A DNA stretch of 54,657 bases from Acidobacteriaceae bacterium (GTDB lineage Bacteria > Acidobacteriota > Terriglobia > Terriglobales > Acidobacteriaceae), in contig PKUV01000133.1 of assembly GCA_003131315.1 (NCBI GenBank), forward strand, positions 1 through 54,657, given 5' to 3'. A program made the position numbers and the translations under genes. The notes under the pieces are model-generated. The model made no database searches, was not told the DNA's origin, and was given only the letters and a program-made list of their open reading frames with translations. This document shows, piece after piece, positions 50,093 to 54,657 of this stretch; the stretch's first letter is position 1; the number at the start of each line of letters is the position of its first letter.

Positions 50093-50513
50093 ATGCCGCG
50101 AGCATTCGCCATTTCTGCAATCTGTCGCCTGACCTTTTTTCATCACAAACCATCTGTGTGCACCATCACAGACTTCCAACACGCCGTGCGCGATAATGAA
50201 GACCTGATTGGCGCAGCCAGACCTGTGCCGGTCTCTCAAGACGGCCATTGAAGCCGCCCCAAACCCATTTTGGGACACTCTTTGACAACCAAGCGAAGCA
50301 AAATCGCCGCTAAGTCGTTGGTTCTGGAAGACTTTACCCGCAAGTCCTTTAAACCCAAAGATCTAGCGGGAATTTCCTCCTAACCCAATGATTCTAATAG
50401 ACAGGGGGGAGGGGGGGTACCCGTAAAATTGGCAATCTTTGCCAACTTCTCGCGAAAAGAACCGACCCGAGTTCGTCGGCGGATTTCTGACTCAGGACAC
50501 TAGACTCGCGCCC

Positions 50514-51203
50514 TTAGCGCCTCGCCGCCAGTTGCTGCTCCACCAACTCCTCGATTCGATTGACGACATCATCCTCGCTCATATTCGTCGAGTCGAGCAC
50601 CACGGCATCCTCGGCGGCCACCAGAGGAGAGGCCGCGCGGGTGCGGTCCCGCCGGTCGCGCTCACGAAGTTCCGCGGCCATCGCCTGGGCCGATGGGCCC
50701 TTCACCTGCTGCTGGTCCAGCCGCCGCTGCTCGCGAATCACGGGATCGGCGTCGAGAAAAATCTTTAGATCCGCATCGGGAAAAACTTTTGTCCCAATGT
50801 CGCGGCCCTCCATCACGACGCCGCCGCCGATGCCCATCTCGCGCTGCCGCGCCACCATCCACTCGCGCACCTTGGGATGCACCGAGACGCGCGACGCCGC
50901 CTCGGTCACATCGCGCTCGCGGATGCGCGCTGAAATGTCTTTGCCGTTGAGCAGGACACGATTGCCGCCGATGGTGGGCTCGAGAGTGATGCGCGAATCC
51001 TGCGCCATTTTCAGCAGCGCATCCTCGTCATCAAATGACGCGTCCCACTCGATCGCCCTGAGCGCCAGCGCGCGGTACATCGCCCCGCTCTCCAGGTTCA
51101 CATAACCGAGTTTGCGCGCCAGGCGGGACGCGATGGTGCTCTTGCCCGCTCCGGCTGGGCCGTCGATGGCGATAATGAGTTTGCGTGGGGAAGAATCGGT
51201 CAT
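50514..51203 (-). CDS. cmk: cytidylate kinase
   Basis: 229 residues. It phosphorylates CMP and dCMP. The P-loop is AIDGPAGAGKSTIASRLARK. Next come NLESGAMYRALALRAIEWD, the VSVHPKVREWMVARQREMG block, MEGRDIGTKVFPDADLKIFL and RDRRDRTRAASPLVAAEDAV, all diagnostic. ATG at 51203. It is on the minus strand with a repeat-rich gap before the AlkZ-related gene. Confidence 0.96.
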   Translation of the reverse strand: MTDSSPRKLIIAIDGPAGAGKSTIASRLARKLGYVNLESGAMYRALALRAIEWDASFDDEDALLKMAQDSRITLEPTIGGNRVLLNGKDISARIRERDVTEAASRVSVHPKVREWMVARQREMGIGGGVVMEGRDIGTKVFPDADLKIFLDADPVIREQRRLDQQQVKGPSAQAMAAELRERDRRDRTRAASPLVAAEDAVVLDSTNMSEDDVVNRIEELVEQQLAARR

Positions 51204-51244
51204 TGGGCGAACTGAGCATTGTACACGGAGCGCGAGAGAGCTTC

Positions 51245-51272
51245 ACCACAGGGGACACAGAGGAACACAGGG
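51245..51272 (-). repeat. single arm of the GGACACAGAGG family
   Basis: CACAGGGGACACAGAGGAAC, one arm of the inverted repeat at 13967-14045. It sits upstream of cmk. Confidence 0.7.
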
Positions 51273-51285
51273 GTCCGGTGTCGGA

Positions 51286-51380
51286 ACCCAGCCCCTAAAG
51301 GGGCATCTGACATCGAAGAAATTGCGGCATCGCTAAAGCGATGCCCTGATACGAAACCCGAGTTTTTTCGCAGCCTGCTA
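51286..51380 (-). repeat. TATCAGGGCA family, reversed, ending at a stop codon
   Basis: On the minus strand it starts TAGCAGGCTGCG, whose TAG is the stop of the AlkZ-related gene (51378-51380), then TTTCGTATCAGGGCATCGC, GCGATGCCG and CCCCTTTAGGGGCTGGG. Confidence 0.8.
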
Positions 51381-52256
51381 GCTCACCCGCTCTGGGCGCG
51401 GCTTGGGAACGTACGCTTGTTTTGGCGGAGTTACCTGCAGCAGCGATTTGCTCCCGACATGCACAAAGCTCAATTCGCGCGCCGAAAGCAAGGCATGGAT
51501 GGCTTCTTTGACCCGCGTCCGCGAAACGAAGTTCGCGAGGAAGTTTTCGACCTCTCCTTCATCCACCGCCACCACGCAGTCCAGATATTTCGAGACCAGC
51601 GCCGAGAGCGCTTCGGGCACCGAAATTCCGACGCCCTCACGCACTACATCCGGCGCCCAGCGGGACAATTCGTCCCACACCGAGCCTTCCTCCGCCGTGT
51701 AGTCCACGCGCGTGATGCGCAGTTTGGCCCACAGTTCGGTCAGCCCGCGATCCAGCCCGGCGTTCGAAACCGACCCGCCCAGCATCTCGCCCAGTTTCGA
51801 TTTCGAAATCGGTCCACGCCGCCGGATGATTTCGAAAGCGTCACAGGCCAGCGGGGAATAGGGAGACCGCGGTCCGGTGGCAGGCGGCTGCTTCGGGTTG
51901 CGCTCCCCCACGAGCGAATAGAAATAAGGAAACACCGAGGGCGCCAGCAAGAATGCGTTGTTCTCATCGAACAGCGGAGCCTCGTAGGCTGCCTTGTCGC
52001 GCAGCGCGCGCACCATCAGTTCGGTCGCCTCTTTCGCCCGCGGATCGGCATAAGCGTGCTGGCGCGTAGGCAACTTGTCATCTGCCCCCACCCAGGCTCC
52101 CATGAACGTCGGCAGCAGAATCGCAGGCCGCATCGGATACATCAGACAAAATCCCACCGACTCGATGAAGGTGCGCGCCTCATCAAGAGTGCGCACGGGC
52201 TGGTAGTCGAGGCGCCACTTTTGCGTGCGAGCTTGCAGAAGTTCCGGGTCGGTCAT
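51378..52256 (-). CDS. AlkZ-related winged-helix protein
   Basis: 292 residues. The layout, with LMYPMRPAILLPTFMG near the N-terminus, a central winged-helix-like part (AFEIIRRRGPISKSKLGEMLG; GLDRGLTELWAKLRIT) and a third domain ending in KQAYVPKPRPER, resembles the AlkZ/YcaQ DNA glycosylase-like superfamily. These act on alkylated or crosslinked bases. The catalytic QxQ motif of true AlkZ is not evident, so activity is uncertain. Its stop codon coincides with a dispersed repeat, and mutL lies downstream on the same strand. Confidence 0.6.
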   Translation of the reverse strand: MTDPELLQARTQKWRLDYQPVRTLDEARTFIESVGFCLMYPMRPAILLPTFMGAWVGADDKLPTRQHAYADPRAKEATELMVRALRDKAAYEAPLFDENNAFLLAPSVFPYFYSLVGERNPKQPPATGPRSPYSPLACDAFEIIRRRGPISKSKLGEMLGGSVSNAGLDRGLTELWAKLRITRVDYTAEEGSVWDELSRWAPDVVREGVGISVPEALSALVSKYLDCVVAVDEGEVENFLANFVSRTRVKEAIHALLSARELSFVHVGSKSLLQVTPPKQAYVPKPRPERVS

Positions 52257-52283
52257 TGCTTCCGATTAGAACACAGTTGAAAG

Positions 52284-52431
52284 CAGCATTCAGCATTTAG
52301 CATTTAGCGCTTAGCACTTAGCAATCAGCCGGTTCGCATTGGGTTACGTCAAGGCCGCCCTGCCGACGAGAGCCAGAAGTCAGCCAGGTGTCGAGACTAA
52401 ATGCTAAGTGCTAAATGCTAGGTGCTGAATG
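52284..52431. repeat. inverted pair of heptamer arrays between the AlkZ-related gene and mutL
   Basis: Array 52284-52325 (six units of the YAGCNNT type, e.g. TAGCATT) and array 52397-52431 (five units, e.g. CTAAATG) are close reverse complements, ending in GCATTC-like and GAATGC-like words. Together they form an inverted repeat whose arms consist of heptamers. The mutL stop (52438-52440) lies seven bases beyond. Confidence 0.8.
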
Positions 52432-52437
52432 CCGCTT

Positions 52438-54492
52438 TCAGATCCGTTTAAACGCTTTCTGAATATCCTGCATGGAATAGCGCAGAACCACCGGCCTGCC
52501 GTGGGGGCAGGTCATTGGATGCTCGGTTTTCGCCAGTTCCGCGAGCAGCCACTCCATCTTGTTTTGTTCGAGCGGCATATTGACTTTGATGGCGGCGTGG
52601 CACGCAATCGATGCCGCGATGCGCGTCCGCACCGTTTCCAGATTGATGGCCTGGTCTTCGCGCGTGAGCTGCTCGAAGATTTCGTTCAGCATGTGCTCGA
52701 TCTGCGCCGCGTCCACGCCCGCCGGCGCGATCTTCACCGCTACGCTGCGCGCGCCGAAGGGTTCCGCCTCAAAACCGTTGTGCGCAAGTTCTTCGGCAAT
52801 GTCGCTGAAGATCGCTTGCTGTGCCGGAGTCAACTCGATGACCAGGGGCATGAGCAAACGCTGGCTCTCCACCTGCTGCGCGGAGCGTTGCCGCAGGACT
52901 TTCTCGAACAGCACGCGCTCGTGGGCCACATGCTGATCGATGATCCAGAGCCCGTCTTCATTGACCGCAAGAATGAATGAATTTCGAATCTGGCCTAACG
53001 GATGCAGCGTCCGCAGCGACTCGAGAGTCGGCGCAGCTTGCGGCTCTTGCGGAATCGGCGGCGCGCAGCCGTGATCGGGAATTGTCTGCCGAGAGATCGT
53101 CGCCTCCGGCGCGCGCGCCAGCGACACCGCCGCGTTGGCCTCGACCGCAATTCCTCCTTCAAATTCCAGCCGCGCCGTCGTCGCGGGAACTGCCGGTGCC
53201 TGCAGCGCGAACCCTCCCGCCGCCGCTGGTTCGTACAAGTCGCGCCATGGGGCTCGCTGCAACCCATCGCCGCCGCTCGGGCCCTGGCTGATCGAAGGAT
53301 TGGTGAGGCGGGGGCTGGTGAGGCCAGCACTCGCCGTTGGCTGCGCGCCGATCTCCGTCAGGAACTGCGGTACCGGCCGCGCCTTCATCAGCGCCGCCCG
53401 TACCGACTCGCGCACAAAATCGTGAATCACCGTTTGCTGGCGGAAACGCACCTCGGTCTTTGACGGGTGCACATTCACATCCACTTCGGCAGTCGGCATC
53501 TCGATAAAAAGCAGAACCACTGGATACACCGTCGGCGGCAGAATGTTGCGATATGCCTCGGTGATGGCATGTTGAATGAAGCGGTCGCGAATCAGCCGCC
53601 CATTCACGAAAATAAAAATCGAATTGCGATTGAGTTTCTGAATCTCCGGCTTCGAAACAAACCCGTGCAGCCGCACCTCGCCGAAATCGTGGGGCGCGGG
53701 CATTCCTACCCGTGAAGCCTCATCCTCCACTTCAGCGGACTCGCGCGCAGAAGTCTCCGCGCTACGCCGCCATGGCGGGAGCTGCGGCAGGCCGATACGC
53801 TCCAGTGGTTGCACCGCCGCTAGCGGAATCAACTGGTCAAGGGTCTCGCGTCCGAACACTTGGTACACGCGCTCGCGATGATCGGCCACAGGCGGCGCCA
53901 CCAGCAAGGCATTCGTCGCCGAGTGCAACTCAAAATGCTTCTCCGGATGCGCCAGCGCATAGTGCGTTACCAGCGAAGCGATATGGGAGAGCTCGGTGGA
54001 TTCCGATCTTAAAAACTTCTTACGCGCCGGCGTATTAAAGAAGAGATCGCGAATCGTGACCGAAGTCCCCAGCGGCAGACCCGCCTCTTCCACGCGGATG
54101 ATCTTGCCGCCGTTAATTTCGAGGACGGTCCCGGCCGCTTCCTCTTCCGCGCGGGTTTCCAGATGCAGCCGCGCCACCGAAGCGATGGAAGGCAGCGCCT
54201 CGCCGCGAAATCCGAGCGTCGAAATTCTCAGCAGATCGTCGGTGTCTTTTATCTTTGAGGTAGCGTGGCGCTCGAAGGCCAGCATGGCATCGTCGCGCAC
54301 CATGCCGCAGCCGTTGTCGGTGATCTGGATCAGCTTCTTCCCGCCCGCCTCCACCTGAATGCGAATACGCGTGGAACCGGCGTCCAGCGCGTTCTCGAGC
54401 AACTCTTTCACCACCGACGCGGGACGCTCGACCACCTCGCCGGCAGCGATCTGGTTGGCAACTCTCTCGGGAAGAACGTGAATCTTGCCCAT
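52438..54492 (-). CDS. mutL: DNA mismatch repair endonuclease MutL
   Basis: 684 residues. GHKL ATPase motifs: ELLENALDAGS (Glu/Asn), DNGCGM and GFRGEAL. The C-terminal half has the metal endonuclease signature DQHVAHERVLFE (Asp519 to Glu530), ASIACHAAIKVN and CPHGRP (about 662-667), so this is the nicking type found in bacteria without MutH. It acts with MutS (not in the window). The linker (about 350-500) is Ala/Pro-rich. ATG at 54492. Heptamer arrays flank both ends of the gene. Confidence 0.96.
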   Translation of the reverse strand: MGKIHVLPERVANQIAAGEVVERPASVVKELLENALDAGSTRIRIQVEAGGKKLIQITDNGCGMVRDDAMLAFERHATSKIKDTDDLLRISTLGFRGEALPSIASVARLHLETRAEEEAAGTVLEINGGKIIRVEEAGLPLGTSVTIRDLFFNTPARKKFLRSESTELSHIASLVTHYALAHPEKHFELHSATNALLVAPPVADHRERVYQVFGRETLDQLIPLAAVQPLERIGLPQLPPWRRSAETSARESAEVEDEASRVGMPAPHDFGEVRLHGFVSKPEIQKLNRNSIFIFVNGRLIRDRFIQHAITEAYRNILPPTVYPVVLLFIEMPTAEVDVNVHPSKTEVRFRQQTVIHDFVRESVRAALMKARPVPQFLTEIGAQPTASAGLTSPRLTNPSISQGPSGGDGLQRAPWRDLYEPAAAGGFALQAPAVPATTARLEFEGGIAVEANAAVSLARAPEATISRQTIPDHGCAPPIPQEPQAAPTLESLRTLHPLGQIRNSFILAVNEDGLWIIDQHVAHERVLFEKVLRQRSAQQVESQRLLMPLVIELTPAQQAIFSDIAEELAHNGFEAEPFGARSVAVKIAPAGVDAAQIEHMLNEIFEQLTREDQAINLETVRTRIAASIACHAAIKVNMPLEQNKMEWLLAELAKTEHPMTCPHGRPVVLRYSMQDIQKAFKRI

Positions 54493-54500
54493 AAAATCAG

Positions 54501-54521
54501 TGGTCAGTGGTCAGTGGCCAG
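54501..54521 (-). repeat. heptamer array just upstream of mutL
   Basis: Three units, TGGTCAG twice then TGGCCAG, beginning nine bases before the mutL start codon. Confidence 0.75.
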
Positions 54522-54588
54522 TGTGACAGACCCGACGGCGCGGCGTAAAGGCGGGGCGCGCTCGGTCGAAGTTCGGCAGCGGCGTGGA

Positions 54589-54640
54589 GGCTGCGCGAAA
54601 AGTCGATTTCCGATGCCCAGCCCCTAGAGGGGTGCCTGAT
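54589..54640 (-). repeat. partial TATCAGGGCA / CCCCTAGAGGGG family copy
   Basis: GGCTGCGCGAAAAG, then CCGATGCCCAG and CCCCTAGAGGGG: the ends of the family at 51286-51380 with the TATCAGGGCA middle lost. The window ends in a GTAGAGAC hairpin start. Confidence 0.65.
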
Positions 54641-54657
54641 TTCCCGTAGAGACGGGG

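Larger units (their letters stand above)
49715..50513. other. 800-bp non-coding stretch rich in hairpins
   Basis: No frame resembles a gene. It carries three GGGTGCC hairpins (49732-49768 in reverse orientation, 49923-49956, 50056-50092) and a G-run tract at about 50404-50418. The downstream cmk gene reads toward it, so it is a convergent gap with no promoter need. Confidence 0.6.

Noticed and set aside
49758-50251. Overlapping short frames in the 800-bp gap
   Set aside because: They translate the hairpin repeats in several frames; no start has a ribosome site.

Overview
This window looks like chromosomal DNA of an Acidobacteriota (Terriglobia-type) bacterium. It is GC-rich and carries an Oar/carboxypeptidase-regulatory TonB-dependent receptor plus the C-terminal remnant of a second one, a three-subunit Pnt transhydrogenase, small zinc-ribbon proteins and very many short repeats between genes. 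The phylum is inferred from gene content and style; no rRNA or phylogenetic marker was compared. I see no phage, plasmid, CRISPR array or intact insertion sequence.

Layout. 0-9.4 kb: zinc-ribbon/SnoaL protein, TonB-C-like protein, secreted beta-propeller-like protein, NicO-like metal transporter, a small coiled-coil protein, the pntA-pntAB-pntB operon (minus), a HAD phosphatase and tRNA-Lys(TTT). 9.5-12.8 kb: secreted protein, small zinc ribbon, APC permease and two small proteins, one a 55-residue Cys-rich ORF. 12.7-18.4 kb: a one-carbon locus with a GcvT/DmdA-like folate enzyme divergent from two tandem PYROXD2-like flavoproteins and purU. 18.7-28.3 kb: a protein of unknown function, RNase E/G with a huge S1 insertion, rodA, a FecR-like protein, mtaB, a receiver-domain protein, a zinc ribbon and rpsU. 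28.4-34.5 kb: TonB-dependent receptor, LemA, nucleotidyltransferase and TPM protein. 34.7-39.1 kb: a molybdopterin oxidoreductase operon (catalytic subunit, GG-ending ThiS/MoaD-like protein, Fe-S subunit, NrfD anchor) behind a perfect CRP-type palindrome. 39.3-47.2 kb: F5/8-like lipoprotein, gamma carbonic anhydrase, a pseudogene broken by a 16-bp duplication, ferredoxin, M1 aminopeptidase, hisS and an NTF2-like secreted protein. 47.2-54.5 kb: receptor fragment, aspS, an 800-bp non-coding stretch, cmk, an AlkZ-related protein and mutL.

The most unusual content is non-coding. Two repeat systems run through the window. (1) Degenerate arrays with an exact 7-nt period occur at about ten places and repeatedly start or end at a start or stop codon (hisS both ends, mutL both ends, the carbonic anhydrase stop). 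(2) Hairpins carry a constant GGGTGCC leader, but their stem sequences differ between copies and still pair. One copy of each system lies in frame inside mtaB. Other palindromic families abut or supply stop codons. These elements, the one-carbon locus and the cytoplasmic-type molybdoenzyme operon are the best targets for follow-up.
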